Source: Streptomyces cinerochromogenes
GTDB lineage: Bacteria; Actinomycetota; Actinomycetes; Streptomycetales; Streptomycetaceae
DNA length: 64,000 nt
NCBI RefSeq assembly: GCF_014648635.1
Contig: NZ_BMRM01000006.1
Location: forward strand, 62,001 to 126,000
Direction: 5' to 3'
The position numbers were made by a program, and so were the translations under genes. The notes beneath the pieces were generated by a model. The model was not told the DNA's origin. It was given only the letters and a program-made list of their open reading frames with translations, and did no database searches. Positions 53,338 through 64,000 of the stretch are shown here, in pieces. Within the stretch, counting starts at the first letter, position 1, and each line of letters opens with the position of its first letter.

Positions 53338-54683
53338 TGACCGTGGCAGCCGAACTCAAGGACTCAAGCCCGGAGAAGCTGCTCGCACCCGTGCTGTCGG
53401 CCTTCTGGGACGAGGACCGGTCCTGGACACTGGACGTCTACCGGAGGCACGAAGGGTACGAGGGGCTCCGCAAGGCCCTCGCCATGTCGCCGGACGACCT
53501 GATCGCGTACGTCAAGGACTCCGGGCTGCGAGGCCGCGGCGGCGCGGGATTCCCGACCGGAATGAAGTGGCAGTTCATTCCTCAGGGTGATGGAAAACCG
53601 CACTATCTAGTTGTCAACGCCGACGAATCGGAGCCGGGCACCTGCAAGGACATCCCGCTCCTCTTCGCGAACCCGCACAGCCTCATCGAGGGCATCGTGA
53701 TCGCGTGCTATGCCATCAGGTCGTCGCATGCCTTCATCTATCTGCGTGGTGAAGTCGTCCCCGTTCTGCGGCGGTTGCACGAGGCCGTGCGCGAGGCCTA
53801 CGCGGCGGGCTACCTCGGCGAGAACATCCTGGGCAGCGGACTCGACCTCCAGCTCACCGTGCACGCGGGCGCCGGCGCGTACATCTGCGGTGAGGAGACC
53901 GCACTGCTCGACTCGCTCGAAGGCCGCCGTGGCCAACCGCGGCTCCGTCCCCCCTTCCCTGCGGTGGAAGGCCTCTACGCCTGTCCGACTGTGGTGAACA
54001 ACGTCGAGTCGATCGCGTCGGTTCCCGCCATCCTGAAAAACGGCAAAGACTGGTTCAGGTCGATGGGCAGCGAGAAGTCCCCGGGCTTCACGCTCTACTC
54101 GCTCAGCGGCCACGTCGCGAGCCCCGGCCAGTACGAGGCCCCGCTCGGCATCACCCTGCGCCAGCTCCTCGACATGAGCGGCGGCATGCGGCCGGGCCAC
54201 CGCCTGAAGTTCTGGACCCCGGGCGGCTCCTCGACGCCGATGTTCACCGACGAGCACCTCGACGTCCCGCTCGACTACGAGGGCGTCGGCGCCGCCGGCT
54301 CCATGCTCGGCACCAAGGCCCTGCAGTGCTTCGACGAGACGACCTGCGTGGTGCGGGCCGTGACCCGCTGGACCGAGTTCTACGCCCACGAGTCCTGCGG
54401 CAAGTGCACGCCCTGCCGCGAAGGGACGTACTGGCTGGTGCAGTTGCTGCGGGACATCGAGGCCGGCAAGGGCGTCATGTCCGACCTCGACAAGCTGAAC
54501 GACATCGCCGACAACATCAACGGCAAGTCCTTCTGCGCCCTCGGCGACGGCGCCGCATCCCCGATCTTCTCCTCGCTGAAGTACTTCCGTGAGGAGTACG
54601 AGCAGCACATCACGGGCCGGGGCTGCCCCTTCGACCCGGCCAAGTCGACGGCCTGGGCGGACCGCCCGGAGGTGAACGCATGA
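53337..54683 (+). CDS. nuoF: NADH-quinone oxidoreductase subunit F
   Basis: About 448 residues. NADH and FMN site [16 protein letters not shown] and [11 protein letters not shown], plus [14 protein letters not shown]; the N3 4Fe-4S cluster is [11 protein letters not shown] with a later C in [10 protein letters not shown]. First electron acceptor from NADH. ATG shares the A of the nuoE stop (TGATG). Confidence 0.97.
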   Translation: MTVAAELKDSSPEKLLAPVLSAFWDEDRSWTLDVYRRHEGYEGLRKALAMSPDDLIAYVKDSGLRGRGGAGFPTGMKWQFIPQGDGKPHYLVVNADESEPGTCKDIPLLFANPHSLIEGIVIACYAIRSSHAFIYLRGEVVPVLRRLHEAVREAYAAGYLGENILGSGLDLQLTVHAGAGAYICGEETALLDSLEGRRGQPRLRPPFPAVEGLYACPTVVNNVESIASVPAILKNGKDWFRSMGSEKSPGFTLYSLSGHVASPGQYEAPLGITLRQLLDMSGGMRPGHRLKFWTPGGSSTPMFTDEHLDVPLDYEGVGAAGSMLGTKALQCFDETTCVVRAVTRWTEFYAHESCGKCTPCREGTYWLVQLLRDIEAGKGVMSDLDKLNDIADNINGKSFCALGDGAASPIFSSLKYFREEYEQHITGRGCPFDPAKSTAWADRPEVNA

Positions 54684-57184
54684 CCGTGACCACGAGCGCC
54701 CCCACGGGAGGGGGCCAGGCGGCGGTCCCGCCGGAGGACCTCGTCACGCTGACGATCGACGGCATCGAGATCAGCGTGCCCAAGGGCACCCTGGTGATCC
54801 GGGCCGCCGAGCAGCTCGGCATCGAGATCCCGCGGTTCTGCGACCACCCCCTCCTGGACCCGGCCGGTGCCTGCCGCCAGTGCATCGTCGAGGTCGAGGG
54901 CCAGCGCAAGCCGATGGCGTCCTGCACCATCACCTGCACCGACGGGATGGTGGTGAAGACCCACCTCACCTCCCCGGTCGCGGAGAAGGCCCAGCACGGT
55001 GTGATGGAGCTGCTGCTCATCAACCACCCGCTGGACTGCCCCGTCTGCGACAAGGGCGGCGAGTGCCCGCTGCAGAACCAGGCGATGTCGCACGGCAACG
55101 CCGAGTCCCGCTTCGACGGCAAGAAGCGGACCTACGAGAAGCCCGTACCGATCTCCACCCAGGTACTGCTCGACCGCGAGCGGTGCGTGCTGTGCGCCCG
55201 CTGCACCCGCTTCTCCAACCAGATCGCCGGCGACCCCATGATCGAGCTGGTCGAGCGGGGCGCGCTCCAGCAGGTCGGCACCGGTGAGGGCGACCCGTTC
55301 GAGTCGTACTTCTCCGGCAACACCATTCAGATCTGCCCGGTCGGCGCGCTCACCTCGGCCGCCTACCGGTTCCGCTCCCGCCCCTTCGACCTCGTCTCCT
55401 CGCCGTCGGTGTGCGAGCACTGCTCCGGCGGCTGCGCCACCCGCACCGACCACCGGCGCGGCAAGGTCATGCGGCGGCTCGCCGCCTACGACCCCGAGGT
55501 CAACGAGGAGTGGATCTGCGACAAGGGGCGCTTCGCGTTCCGGTACGCGCAGGGGAAGGACCGTCTCGACACGCCGCTGGTGCGCAACGCCGACGGTGTC
55601 CTGGAGCCCGCGTCCTGGCCGGAGGCACTGGAAGCCGCGGCGCGGGGCCTGACCGCGGCCCGCTCCCGGGCCGGCGTCCTCATCGGCGGCCGGCTGACCG
55701 TCGAGGACGCCTACGCGTACAGCAAGTTCGCGCGCGTGGCACTCGACACCAACGACATCGACTTCCGCGCGCGCGTGCACAGCGGCGAGGAGGCCGACTT
55801 CCTGGCCGCGCGGATCGCCGGCCGCGGCCGCGACCTCGACGGTACGGGTGTCACGTACACCTCCCTGGAGAAGGCGCCCGCGGTCCTGCTGGTCGGCTTC
55901 GAGTCCGAGGAGGAGGCACCGGGCGTCTTCCTGCGGCTGCGCAAGGCCTGGCGCAAGCGCAAGCAGCAGGTGTTCGCGCTGGCCACGCACGCCACGCGGG
56001 GCCTGGAGAAGGCGGGCGGCACCCTGCTGCCGGCCGCTCCCGGCACCGAGACGGAGTGGCTGGACGCGCTCGCGAGCGGCGTCGGCCTGGAGGAGCCCGG
56101 CACGCGTGCCGCCGAGGCCCTGCGCACCGAGGGCGCCGTCATCGTCGTAGGGGAGCGGCTGGCCGGTGTCGCGGGTGGTCTCACCGCCGCGCTGCGCGCC
56201 GCGACCGCGACCGGCGCCGAGCTGGTGTGGATCCCGCGCCGGGCCGGTGAGCGCGGCGCGGTCGAGGCGGGCGCGCTGCCCTCGCTGCTGCCGGGCGGCC
56301 GCCCCGCGACCGACCCGCGCGCGCGGGAGGAGGTCGCCGCCGCCTGGGGCCTGGCCGAACTCCCGCTGCGCTACGGCCGCGACACCCACCAGATCATCGA
56401 GGACGCCGCCTCCGGTGAACTGTCCGCGCTGGTGGTCGCCGGCGTGGAGGTCGCCGACCTGCCCGACCCGGCACGCGCGCGTGAGGCGTTCGACGAGGTC
56501 GGCTTCCTGGTGTCGCTGGAGCTGCGGCCCAGCGAGGTCACCGAGCGCGCCGACGTCGTCCTGCCGGTCGCCGCGGTCGCCGAGAAGGCGGGCAGCTTCC
56601 TCAACTGGGAGGGCCGGGTGCGCTCCTTCGAGGCCGCGCTCAAACCCGACCAGATGACCCGCCGGCTCGCGCCGACCGACGCGCGCGTGCTGCACATGCT
56701 CGCCGACGCGATGGACGTCCATGTGGGCCTGCCGGATCTGCGGACCACACGTGCGGAGATCGACCGGCTCGGCTCCTGGGACGGCCCCCGCGCCTCCGGG
56801 CCCGTGGAGTCCGCGGGCCCGCTGCCCCGTCCGGCCGCCGGCGAGGCCGTACTCGCCGGCCACCGGCTGCTGCTCGACCAGGGCGTCCTGCAGGAGGGCG
56901 ACGAGGCGCTCGCCGGCACCCGGCACGCCGCACGCGCGCGCGTGTCCGCCGCGACGGCCGCCGAGGCGGGCGTCGGGGACGGCGGCACCCTGGCCGTCAC
57001 CGGCCCGGCGGGCACGGTCGAACTCCCCCTCCAGGTCACCGAGATGCCCGACCGGGTGGTCTGGCTCCCGCTGAACTCCGTCGGCACCGGCGTCGCCTCC
57101 GACACCGGGGCACGGCCCGGCTCCCTCGTCCGCATCGGTCCGGCGGCTCTCGCCGGCGAGGCCCCCAAGGAGGTGGAGGCATGA
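54680..57184 (+). CDS. nuoG: NADH-quinone oxidoreductase subunit G
   Basis: 834 residues. 2Fe-2S ligands C54, C65, C68 and C82; a 4Fe-4S region [17 protein letters not shown]; further clusters in [11 protein letters not shown] and CEHCSGGC. The last is in the molybdopterin oxidoreductase-like domain that binds no cofactor in complex I. The C-terminal domain ends in a MopB-type barrel. Overlaps nuoF and nuoH by 4 bp. Confidence 0.96.
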   Translation: MTVTTSAPTGGGQAAVPPEDLVTLTIDGIEISVPKGTLVIRAAEQLGIEIPRFCDHPLLDPAGACRQCIVEVEGQRKPMASCTITCTDGMVVKTHLTSPVAEKAQHGVMELLLINHPLDCPVCDKGGECPLQNQAMSHGNAESRFDGKKRTYEKPVPISTQVLLDRERCVLCARCTRFSNQIAGDPMIELVERGALQQVGTGEGDPFESYFSGNTIQICPVGALTSAAYRFRSRPFDLVSSPSVCEHCSGGCATRTDHRRGKVMRRLAAYDPEVNEEWICDKGRFAFRYAQGKDRLDTPLVRNADGVLEPASWPEALEAAARGLTAARSRAGVLIGGRLTVEDAYAYSKFARVALDTNDIDFRARVHSGEEADFLAARIAGRGRDLDGTGVTYTSLEKAPAVLLVGFESEEEAPGVFLRLRKAWRKRKQQVFALATHATRGLEKAGGTLLPAAPGTETEWLDALASGVGLEEPGTRAAEALRTEGAVIVVGERLAGVAGGLTAALRAATATGAELVWIPRRAGERGAVEAGALPSLLPGGRPATDPRAREEVAAAWGLAELPLRYGRDTHQIIEDAASGELSALVVAGVEVADLPDPARAREAFDEVGFLVSLELRPSEVTERADVVLPVAAVAEKAGSFLNWEGRVRSFEAALKPDQMTRRLAPTDARVLHMLADAMDVHVGLPDLRTTRAEIDRLGSWDGPRASGPVESAGPLPRPAAGEAVLAGHRLLLDQGVLQEGDEALAGTRHAARARVSAATAAEAGVGDGGTLAVTGPAGTVELPLQVTEMPDRVVWLPLNSVGTGVASDTGARPGSLVRIGPAALAGEAPKEVEA

Positions 57185-58542
57185 GCCCGTACCTCGCCGC
57201 TGAAGACCTCTCGATGTTCGGCCGCGACCCCTGGTGGCTGGTCGTCGTCAAGGCGGTGTTCTGCTTCGCCTTCCTGATGGTGACGGTGCTGTTCTCCATC
57301 GTCTGGGAGCGCAAGGTCGTCGCCTGGATGCAGCTGCGCATCGGCCCCAACCGGCACGGCCCCTGGGGCATGCTCCAGTCGCTCGCCGACGGCGTGAAGC
57401 TGATGCTCAAGGAAGACATCATCGTCAAGCGCGCGGACAAGGTGGTCTACGTCCTCGCGCCGATCGTGGCGGCCATCCCGGCCTTCATGGCGATCGCGGT
57501 GATCCCCTTCGGGCCGGCCGGCAACGAGATCTCGATCTTCGGCCACCGCACCACGATGCAGCTCACCGACCTGCCGATCGCGATGCTCTACATCCTCGCG
57601 GTCGCCTCGGTCGGCATCTACGGCATCGTGCTCGCGGGCTGGAGCTCCGGATCCACCTACCCGCTCCTCGGCGGCCTGCGCTCCTGCGCGCAGATGATCT
57701 CGTACGAGATCGCCATGGGCGCCGCGTTCGCCTCCGTGTTCCTGTACTCGGGCTCGATGTCGACGTCCACGATCGTCGAGCAGCAGCACGACCGCTGGTA
57801 CATCCTGCTGCTGCCGGTCTCCTTCATCCTGTACATCGTCACGATGGTCGGCGAGACCAACCGCGCCCCCTTCGACATGCCGGAGTCCGAGGGCGACCTG
57901 GTCGGCGGCTTCAACACCGAGTACTCCTCGATCAAGTTCGCGATGTTCATGCTCGCCGAGTACGTGAACATGGTGACGGTCTCGGCCGTCTCGACCACCC
58001 TGTTCCTCGGCGGCTGGCGCGCCCCCTGGCCGGTCAGCGGCTTCTGGGAGGGCGCGAACCACGGCTGGTGGCCGCTGCTGTGGTTCGTCATCAAGGTCCA
58101 GCTGCTGCTGTTCTTCTTCATCTGGCTGCGCGGCACGCTCCCGCGCGTCCGCTACGACCAGCTGATGAAGCTCGGCTGGAAGGTCCTCATCCCGGTCTCC
58201 GTGACCTGGCTGATGCTGGTCGCGACCGTCCGCGCCCTGCGCAACGAGAACTACGACTTCGCCGACATCGCCCTCTACGTCGGCGGCGGTGTCCTCGCGC
58301 TGCTGCTGATCTCCTTCGTCGCCGACATGTTCCGCGAGAAGGCGAAGCCGGTCGAGCAGCCCGCCGAGCAGCCGGCCTTCGACCCGATGGCGGGCGGGTT
58401 CCCCGTCCCGCCGCTGCCCGGACAGGAGCTGCCGCCGGTGCCCCGGCGCAGGTCACGCCGGGAGCGGGAGCTGATTGTCAGTGGCGGGACGGACACTGTC
58501 AGTGACGGATCTTCGGATGGAAAGGAGGCGTCCGATGGCTGA
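57181..58542 (+). CDS. nuoH: NADH-quinone oxidoreductase subunit H
   Basis: 453 residues, about eight helices. [22 protein letters not shown] and [26 protein letters not shown] are the quinone-chamber motifs. The last 75 residues are a charged cytoplasmic tail (Pro/Arg/Glu), longer than in E. coli but usual for actinomycetes. Confidence 0.97.
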   Translation: MSPYLAAEDLSMFGRDPWWLVVVKAVFCFAFLMVTVLFSIVWERKVVAWMQLRIGPNRHGPWGMLQSLADGVKLMLKEDIIVKRADKVVYVLAPIVAAIPAFMAIAVIPFGPAGNEISIFGHRTTMQLTDLPIAMLYILAVASVGIYGIVLAGWSSGSTYPLLGGLRSCAQMISYEIAMGAAFASVFLYSGSMSTSTIVEQQHDRWYILLLPVSFILYIVTMVGETNRAPFDMPESEGDLVGGFNTEYSSIKFAMFMLAEYVNMVTVSAVSTTLFLGGWRAPWPVSGFWEGANHGWWPLLWFVIKVQLLLFFFIWLRGTLPRVRYDQLMKLGWKVLIPVSVTWLMLVATVRALRNENYDFADIALYVGGGVLALLLISFVADMFREKAKPVEQPAEQPAFDPMAGGFPVPPLPGQELPPVPRRRSRRERELIVSGGTDTVSDGSSDGKEASDG

Positions 58543-59185
58543 GGAGCCTCAGGAGACCGGGCGGACCGAGCCCGGCTTCCAGAACCCGGTGGCCGGCTTC
58601 GGCGTGACCTTCAAGGCCATGTTCAAGAAGCGGCTGACCGAGCAGTACCCGGAGCAGAAGAAGACCACGGCTCCGCGGTTCCACGGACGGCACCAGCTCA
58701 ACCGCCATCCGGACGGCCTGGAGAAGTGCGTCGGCTGCGAGCTGTGCGCCTGGGCCTGCCCCGCCGACGCCATCTACGTGGAAGGCGCCGACAACACCGA
58801 CGAGGAGCGCTACTCGCCGGGCGAACGGTACGGCCGCGTCTACCAGATCAACTACGCCCGCTGCATCCTGTGCGGGCTGTGCATCGAGGCGTGCCCCACG
58901 CGCGCGCTCACGATGACGAACGAGTTCGAGCTGGCCGACTCCAGCCGCGCCAACCTCATCTACACCAAGGAGCAGCTGCTCGCCGGCCTCGAAGAGGGCA
59001 TGGTCGACACGCCGCACGCGATCTTCCCGGGGACGGACGAGCAGGACTACTACCGCGGCCTGGTGACGCAGGCCGCGCCGGGCACCGTCCGCCAGGCCGC
59101 CGTCTCCAAGGGCGAGGAGCCGCAGGAGGCCGCGTCCACCTTCGGCGAGGACGAGCCGGCCTCGGAAAAGGTGGTCGGCCGATGA
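58535..59185 (+). CDS. nuoI: NADH-quinone oxidoreductase subunit I
   Basis: About 216 residues, ATG with AAAGGAGG. Two 4Fe-4S motifs, [12 protein letters not shown] and [12 protein letters not shown], carry clusters N6a and N6b to NuoB. Overlaps nuoH by 8 bp; the frame extends upstream without a better start. Confidence 0.97.
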   Translation: MAEEPQETGRTEPGFQNPVAGFGVTFKAMFKKRLTEQYPEQKKTTAPRFHGRHQLNRHPDGLEKCVGCELCAWACPADAIYVEGADNTDEERYSPGERYGRVYQINYARCILCGLCIEACPTRALTMTNEFELADSSRANLIYTKEQLLAGLEEGMVDTPHAIFPGTDEQDYYRGLVTQAAPGTVRQAAVSKGEEPQEAASTFGEDEPASEKVVGR

Positions 59186-60027
59186 GCGCGCAGCACCTCG
59201 CCGCCTACACCACCTCCACCGGTGAGGCGTTCCAGTTCTGGGTCCTCGGCACGATCGCGGTGATCGGCGCCCTGTGCACCGTCTTCATGAAGAAGGCCGT
59301 GCACAGCGCGCTCAGCCTCGCCGGCACCATGATCGTCCTGGCGGTGTTCTACCTCGCCAACGGCGCCTACTTCCTGGGGATCGTGCAGATCGTCGTCTAC
59401 ACCGGCGCGATCATGATGCTGTTCCTGTTCGTGGTGATGCTCGTCGGTGTCACGGCCGCGGACTCCCTGAAGGAGACCATCAAGGGCCAGCGCTGGCTGG
59501 CCCTCGTGTGCGGCGTCGGCTTCGGCGTCCTGCTGTTCGCGGGCATCGGCAACGCCTCCCTGAAGGAGTTCAACGGCACCGGCCAGGCGAACGCGAACGG
59601 CAACGTGGAGGGCCTCGCGTCCCTCATCTTCACCAAGTACGTCTTCGCCTTCGAGATCACCGGCGCCCTGCTGATCACGGCCGCGGTCGGCGCCATGGTG
59701 CTCACCCACCGCGAGCGCACCGAGCGCGCCAGGACCCAGCGCGAGCTGTCCGAACAGCGCATCCGCGAGGGCGCCCACATCCCGCCGCTGCCCGCCCCCG
59801 GTGTCTACGCCCGGCACAACGCCGTGGACATCGCGGGCCTGCTGCCCGACGGCACCCCGTCCGAGCTGACCGTCAACAAGACGCTGCGCGAACGCGGCCA
59901 GATCCGTGACGTGTCCGCGGAGGCGCTCAACGACCTGCGGGCACTGGAGCAGCGCGCGGAGGAACGCCTGGCGCGCCGGGCGATCGAGCCGGAGACGTTC
60001 AAGCGGCCCGAGGAGGCGTCGAAGTGA
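59182..60027 (+). CDS. nuoJ: NADH-quinone oxidoreductase subunit J
   Basis: About 281 residues with five helices in the first 175 ([22 protein letters not shown] is the helix with the pi-bulge). A 100-residue charged tail follows, longer than in E. coli. ATG overlaps nuoI, and the stop overlaps nuoK. Confidence 0.95.
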   Translation: MSAQHLAAYTTSTGEAFQFWVLGTIAVIGALCTVFMKKAVHSALSLAGTMIVLAVFYLANGAYFLGIVQIVVYTGAIMMLFLFVVMLVGVTAADSLKETIKGQRWLALVCGVGFGVLLFAGIGNASLKEFNGTGQANANGNVEGLASLIFTKYVFAFEITGALLITAAVGAMVLTHRERTERARTQRELSEQRIREGAHIPPLPAPGVYARHNAVDIAGLLPDGTPSELTVNKTLRERGQIRDVSAEALNDLRALEQRAEERLARRAIEPETFKRPEEASK

Positions 60028-60323
60028 ACCCGGTCAACTACCTCTACCTCGCCGCCCTGTTGTTCACGATCGGCGCGACGGGCGTGCTGATCCGGCGCAA
60101 CGCCATCGTGGTCTTCATGTGCATCGAGCTGATGCTGAACGCCTGCAACCTCGCGTTCGTCACCTTCTCCCGGATGCACGGCAACCTCGACGGCCAGATC
60201 ATCGCCTTCTTCACGATGGTCGTCGCCGCCGCGGAGGTCGTGGTGGGCCTCGCGATCATCGTGTCGCTGTTCCGTACCCGCCACTCGGCCTCGGTCGACG
60301 ACGCCAGCCTGATGAAGCTGTAA
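60024..60323 (+). CDS. nuoK: NADH-quinone oxidoreductase subunit K
   Basis: 99 residues, three helices. The conserved membrane glutamates are in [17 protein letters not shown] and [12 protein letters not shown]. Proton-path subunit. Confidence 0.97.
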   Translation: MNPVNYLYLAALLFTIGATGVLIRRNAIVVFMCIELMLNACNLAFVTFSRMHGNLDGQIIAFFTMVVAAAEVVVGLAIIVSLFRTRHSASVDDASLMKL

Positions 60324-60338
60324 GGGGTCGGAAGAATC

Positions 60339-62285
60339 GTGGAGAACCTGATCGCGCTGCTCATCGCGGCGCCCCTGCTCGGAGCGGCCGTCCTCCTGGT
60401 CGGCGGCCGGCGGCTCGACGCCGTCGGCCACTGGATCGGCACCCTGCTGTCGTTCGTCTCCTTCGCCCTCGGTGTCGCGCTCTTCGCCGACCTGCTGGGC
60501 AGGGGAGCCGAGGACCGGACCCTGATGCAGCACCTGTTCAGCTGGATCCCGGTGGCCGGCTTCCAGGCGGACGTCACCTTCCGCCTGGACCAGCTGTCCA
60601 TGACGTTCGTACTGCTGATCACGGGCGTCGGCTCGCTGATCCACCTGTACTCGGTCGGGTACATGGAGCACGACGAGCGGCGCCGCCGCTTCTTCGGCTA
60701 CCTGAACCTGTTCCTCGCGGCGATGCTGCTGCTCGTCCTCGCCGACAACTACCTGCTGCTGTACGTCGGCTGGGAGGGCGTCGGCCTCGCCTCGTACCTG
60801 CTGATCGGCTTCTGGCAGCACAAGCCCAGCGCCGCCACGGCCGCGAAGAAGGCGTTCCTGGTCAACCGCGTCGGCGACATGGGCCTGTCGATCGCGATCA
60901 TGCTGATGTTCACCACCTTCGGCAGCTTCGCGTTCGGCCCGGTCCTCGGCCACACCGGTGACACCTCCGAGGGCAAGCTCACCGCGATCGGCCTGATGCT
61001 GCTGCTCGCCGCGTGCGGCAAGTCCGCCCAGGTGCCGCTCCAGTCCTGGCTCGGGGACGCCATGGAGGGCCCGACCCCGGTCTCCGCCCTCATCCACGCG
61101 GCGACGATGGTGACCGCGGGCGTCTATCTGATCGTCCGCTCCGGCGCGATCTTCAACGCCGCCCCCGACGCCCAGCTGGCCGTCACCGTCGTCGGTGCGG
61201 TCACGCTCCTGTTCGGTGCGATCGTCGGTTGCGCCAAGGACGACATCAAGAAGGCGCTGGCCGGCTCGACCATGTCGCAGATCGGCTACATGGTGCTGGC
61301 CGCCGGCCTCGGCCCCATCGGCTACGTCTTCGCGATCATGCACCTGGTGACGCACGGCTTCTTCAAGGCCGGTCTGTTCCTCGGCGCCGGTTCCGTGATG
61401 CACGGCATGAACGACGAGGTCGACATGCGCCGCTACGGCGGCCTGCGGAAGTACATGCCGGTCACGTTCATCACCTTCGGCCTCGGTTACCTCGCCATCA
61501 TCGGCTTCCCGGGCCTGTCCGGCTTCTTCTCCAAGGACAAGATCATCGAGGCGGCGTTCGCCAAGGGCGGCACCGAGGGCTGGATCCTCGGCGGCGCGGC
61601 CCTGCTCGGTGCGGCCATCACCGCCTTCTACATGACGCGCGTGATGCTGATGACGTTCTTCGGAGAGGAACGGTGGCGCCACGCCCCGACCCCGTCCCCG
61701 GCCGAGCCCAGCGTGGAGCCCGCCGCCGAGACCCGCGGCGAGTACGCCGAACCGCACCCGCACGAGTCCCCGAAGGTCATGACGATCCCGATGATCGTCC
61801 TGGCCGTCGGATCCGTCTTCGGCGGCGGCTTCTTCAGCATCGGCGACCGCTTCCTCGACTGGCTGGAGCCCGTCACGGGCCACCGCGAGGGCGACTCCCC
61901 GCTCAGCGCGGCCACGGTCACCGGCGCCACCATGGTCTGCCTGGTCATCGGCGTCGCCATCGCCTGGGCCCAGTACGGCCGCAGGCCCGTCCCGGCCATC
62001 GCCCCGCGCGGCTCCCTGCTCACCCGCGCCGCCCGCCGCGACCTGCTCCAGGACGACTTCAACCACGTGGTCCTGGTACGCGGCGGCGAGCACCTCACGC
62101 GCTCCCTGGTGTACGTCGACCACACCCTGGTCGACGGCGTCGTCAACGGCACGGCGGCCGGCTTCGGCGGCCTGTCCGGACGGCTGCGCCGGCTCCAGAA
62201 CGGCTTCGCCCGCTCCTACGCGGTCTCGATGTTCGGCGGCGCGGCACTCCTGGTCGCCGCGACCCTGCTGATGAGGGCGGTCTGA
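60339..62285 (+). CDS. nuoL: NADH-quinone oxidoreductase subunit L
   Basis: 648 residues, antiporter-like proton pump with about 16 helices. Key residues are in [18 protein letters not shown] (Glu), [35 protein letters not shown] (Lys and His) and [10 protein letters not shown]. The hydrophilic stretch at about 445-475 separates the core from the lateral helix. GTG start. Confidence 0.97.
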   Translation: MENLIALLIAAPLLGAAVLLVGGRRLDAVGHWIGTLLSFVSFALGVALFADLLGRGAEDRTLMQHLFSWIPVAGFQADVTFRLDQLSMTFVLLITGVGSLIHLYSVGYMEHDERRRRFFGYLNLFLAAMLLLVLADNYLLLYVGWEGVGLASYLLIGFWQHKPSAATAAKKAFLVNRVGDMGLSIAIMLMFTTFGSFAFGPVLGHTGDTSEGKLTAIGLMLLLAACGKSAQVPLQSWLGDAMEGPTPVSALIHAATMVTAGVYLIVRSGAIFNAAPDAQLAVTVVGAVTLLFGAIVGCAKDDIKKALAGSTMSQIGYMVLAAGLGPIGYVFAIMHLVTHGFFKAGLFLGAGSVMHGMNDEVDMRRYGGLRKYMPVTFITFGLGYLAIIGFPGLSGFFSKDKIIEAAFAKGGTEGWILGGAALLGAAITAFYMTRVMLMTFFGEERWRHAPTPSPAEPSVEPAAETRGEYAEPHPHESPKVMTIPMIVLAVGSVFGGGFFSIGDRFLDWLEPVTGHREGDSPLSAATVTGATMVCLVIGVAIAWAQYGRRPVPAIAPRGSLLTRAARRDLLQDDFNHVVLVRGGEHLTRSLVYVDHTLVDGVVNGTAAGFGGLSGRLRRLQNGFARSYAVSMFGGAALLVAATLLMRAV

Positions 62286-62290
62286 TACCG

Positions 62291-63862
62291 ATGTCCTTTC
62301 CTCTGCTGACAGCGACGGCGGCGCTCCCGGCCCTCGGGGCCGTCGCCACGGCCGCCGTACCGGCCGCCCGGCGCACCGCCGCCAAATGGCTGGCGCTGGT
62401 CGTCTCCCTCGCCACGCTCGCCCTGGCGGTCACCGTCCTGGTCCGCTTCGACCCGGACGGCGCCCGCTACCAGCTCACCGAGTCCCACGCCTGGATCAAG
62501 GACTTCGGCGTCAGGTACGAGCTGGGCGTCGACGGCATCGCGGTGGCGCTGATCGCGCTGACCGCCGTACTGATCCCGTTCATCATCCTCGCCGGCTGGC
62601 ACGACGCCGACCCGCTGGAGACCGGAAGCCGCCGCTGGCGGCCCACCCAGGGCTTCTTCGCGCTGATCCTGGCGGTCGAGGCGATGGTGGTCATCTCCTT
62701 CGAGGCCACCGACGTCTTCGTCTTCTACATCTTCTTCGAAGCCATGCTCATCCCGATGTACTTCCTCATCGGCGGCTTCGGGGACCGGGCCCACGAGCAC
62801 GGCGAGGAGACGGCGGCCACCCAGCGGTCGTACGCGGCGGTGAAGTTCCTGCTGTACAACCTGGTCGGCGGCCTGATCATGCTGGCAGCGGTGATCGGCC
62901 TCTACGTCGTCGCCGGGAACTTCTCGCTCACCGAGATCGCCGAGGCCCGCGCCAACGGCTCGCTGCACATGGCGACCAGCACCGAACGCTGGCTGTTCCT
63001 CGGCTTCTTCTTCGCCTTCGCGGTGAAGGCGCCGCTGTGGCCGCTGCACACCTGGCTGCCCAACGCCATGCAGGAGTCCACCGCCCCGGTCGCCGTGCTC
63101 ATCACAGCGGTGGTCGACAAGGTGGGCACCTTCGCGATGCTCCGCTTCTGCCTCCAGCTGTTCCCGGAGGCGTCGAAGTGGGCGACGCCCGTCATCCTCG
63201 TCCTGGCACTGATCAGCATCGTCTACGGCGCGCTGCTCGCCGTCGGCCAGCGGGACATCAAGCGCCTGGTGGCGTACGCGTCGATCTCGCACTTCGGCTT
63301 CATCATCATGGGCATCTTCGCGATGACCAGCCAGGGTCAGTCCGGCGCCACGCTCTACATGGTCAACCACGGCATCTCGACCGCCGCGCTGATGCTGGTC
63401 GCCGGCTTCCTGATCTCCCGGCGCGGCTCGCGGCTCATCGCCGACTACGGCGGTGTGCAGAAGGTCGCCCCGGTGCTCGCCGGCACCTTCCTGATCGGCG
63501 GCCTCGCCACCCTCTCGCTGCCCGGACTGGCGCCGTTCGTCAGTGAGTTCCTGGTCCTGGTCGGCACGTTCACGCGCTACCCGGTGATCGGCATCATCGC
63601 CACCTTCGGCATCGTGCTCGCCGCGCTGTACACCCTCGTGCTGTACCAGCGGACGATGACCGGCCCGGTGAAGCCGGAGGTCTCGGCGATGCCCGATCTC
63701 CGGGTGCGCGAGCTGGTCGTCGTCGCCCCGCTGATCGTGCTGCTGATCTTCCTGGGCGTCTATCCGAAGCCCGTGACGGACATCGTCAACCCGGCGGTCA
63801 AGCAGACCATGTCCGACGTCCAGAAGAAGGACCCCAAGCCCGAGGTGGAGGCGGCCAAGTGA
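62291..63862 (+). CDS. nuoM: NADH-quinone oxidoreductase subunit M
   Basis: About 523 residues from the ATG at 62291; the frame extends far upstream, but the MSFPLLTATAALPALGAV start is right for the family. FYIFFEAMLIPMYFLIG (Glu) and FAVKAPLWPLHTWLPNAMQESTAPVAV (Lys) are the antiporter motifs. A short Lys/Pro tail ends the protein, and nuoN begins inside the stop. Confidence 0.97.
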   Translation: MSFPLLTATAALPALGAVATAAVPAARRTAAKWLALVVSLATLALAVTVLVRFDPDGARYQLTESHAWIKDFGVRYELGVDGIAVALIALTAVLIPFIILAGWHDADPLETGSRRWRPTQGFFALILAVEAMVVISFEATDVFVFYIFFEAMLIPMYFLIGGFGDRAHEHGEETAATQRSYAAVKFLLYNLVGGLIMLAAVIGLYVVAGNFSLTEIAEARANGSLHMATSTERWLFLGFFFAFAVKAPLWPLHTWLPNAMQESTAPVAVLITAVVDKVGTFAMLRFCLQLFPEASKWATPVILVLALISIVYGALLAVGQRDIKRLVAYASISHFGFIIMGIFAMTSQGQSGATLYMVNHGISTAALMLVAGFLISRRGSRLIADYGGVQKVAPVLAGTFLIGGLATLSLPGLAPFVSEFLVLVGTFTRYPVIGIIATFGIVLAALYTLVLYQRTMTGPVKPEVSAMPDLRVRELVVVAPLIVLLIFLGVYPKPVTDIVNPAVKQTMSDVQKKDPKPEVEAAK

Positions 63863-64000
63863 GCGCACCAGCCGTCCACAGCCTGTGGACAACAGCGGCC
63901 GACCCGATCTCGAAGATCGACGCGCCGAAAATCGAATACGGACAATTGTCGCCGACGCTGATCGTCATCGGTGCGGCGCTGGTCGGGGTGCTCATCGAGG
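63859..64000 (+). CDS. nuoN: NADH-quinone oxidoreductase subunit N, cut by window edge
   Basis: The first 47 residues are visible, from the GTG overlapping the nuoM stop (GTGA). Position at the end of the nuo operon and the beginning of a hydrophobic helix (LSPTLIVIGAALVGVLIE) identify it as the third antiporter-like subunit. Confidence 0.9.
   Translation, partial: MSAPAVHSLWTTAADPISKIDAPKIEYGQLSPTLIVIGAALVGVLIE

Overview
The window is high-GC DNA with the codon use, GTG/ATGA-coupled starts and gene families of a Streptomyces chromosome. Nearly all of it is core genome. From memory, the gene order (hemL to cytochrome c biogenesis, then ubiD/mqn genes, cold-shock gene, mqnA, mqnC, menG, nuoA-N) matches the S. 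coelicolor neighbourhood around SCO4467-SCO4575; I could not run an alignment to confirm this. No tRNA, rRNA, IS element or CRISPR array was seen.

Layout. (1) 1-3,880: an accessory-looking cassette with a truncated HTH/TPR-type regulator facing right-pointing genes for an orphan protein, an APH-fold protein with an altered catalytic loop, a class I methyltransferase and a small HAD-like protein. (2) 3,927-5,127: a conserved hypothetical gene and a repeat-rich intergenic stretch. (3) 5,128-13,364: hemL, a histidine phosphatase, a deacetylase-like lipoprotein, then the System II cytochrome c assembly genes (ResA/TlpA-like, CcdA, ResB, CcsB) and a SRPBCC protein. (4) 13,361-19,658, minus strand: a membrane-anchored type I periplasmic-binding protein overlapping a P-loop NTPase gene, plus a stand-alone condensation-domain protein and a 2OG-Fe(II) oxygenase. 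(5) 19,747-24,595: ubiD-like decarboxylase, mqnP, ubiX, an Lrp regulator and mqnE of the futalosine route to menaquinone. (6) 24,631-37,126: a frameshifted UdgX-type uracil-DNA glycosylase, a GNAT, a DUF4229 protein, a TetR with MaoC and acyl-CoA ligase genes around twin palindromes, a WhiJ-like trio (ATPase, HTH, DUF397), a methyltransferase, a Ser/Thr kinase, a DUF2637-like group, azlCD and an XRE-cupin regulator. (7) 37,233-47,634: cold-shock gene with a strongly folded leader, mqnA, a PQQ-propeller kinase, a prepilin peptidase, mqnC, an amidohydrolase-like remnant, menG, a PASTA protein, a GNAT, a geranylgeranyl-reductase-family gene (MenJ candidate) and peptide deformylase. (8) 47,848-64,000: an NlpC/P60 hydrolase, a long regulatory intergenic region, and nuoA to the start of nuoN.

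Taken together, much of the window serves the electron-transport chain: haem precursor (hemL), cytochrome c maturation, menaquinone synthesis (decarboxylation, prenylation, ring formation, methylation, probable side-chain reduction) and NADH:menaquinone oxidoreductase. A Rex-type operator upstream of nuoA would tie complex I expression to the NADH/NAD+ ratio. The least explained parts are the left cassette, the binding-protein/NTPase pair, the condensation-domain and oxygenase genes, and the palindromes upstream of nuoA.
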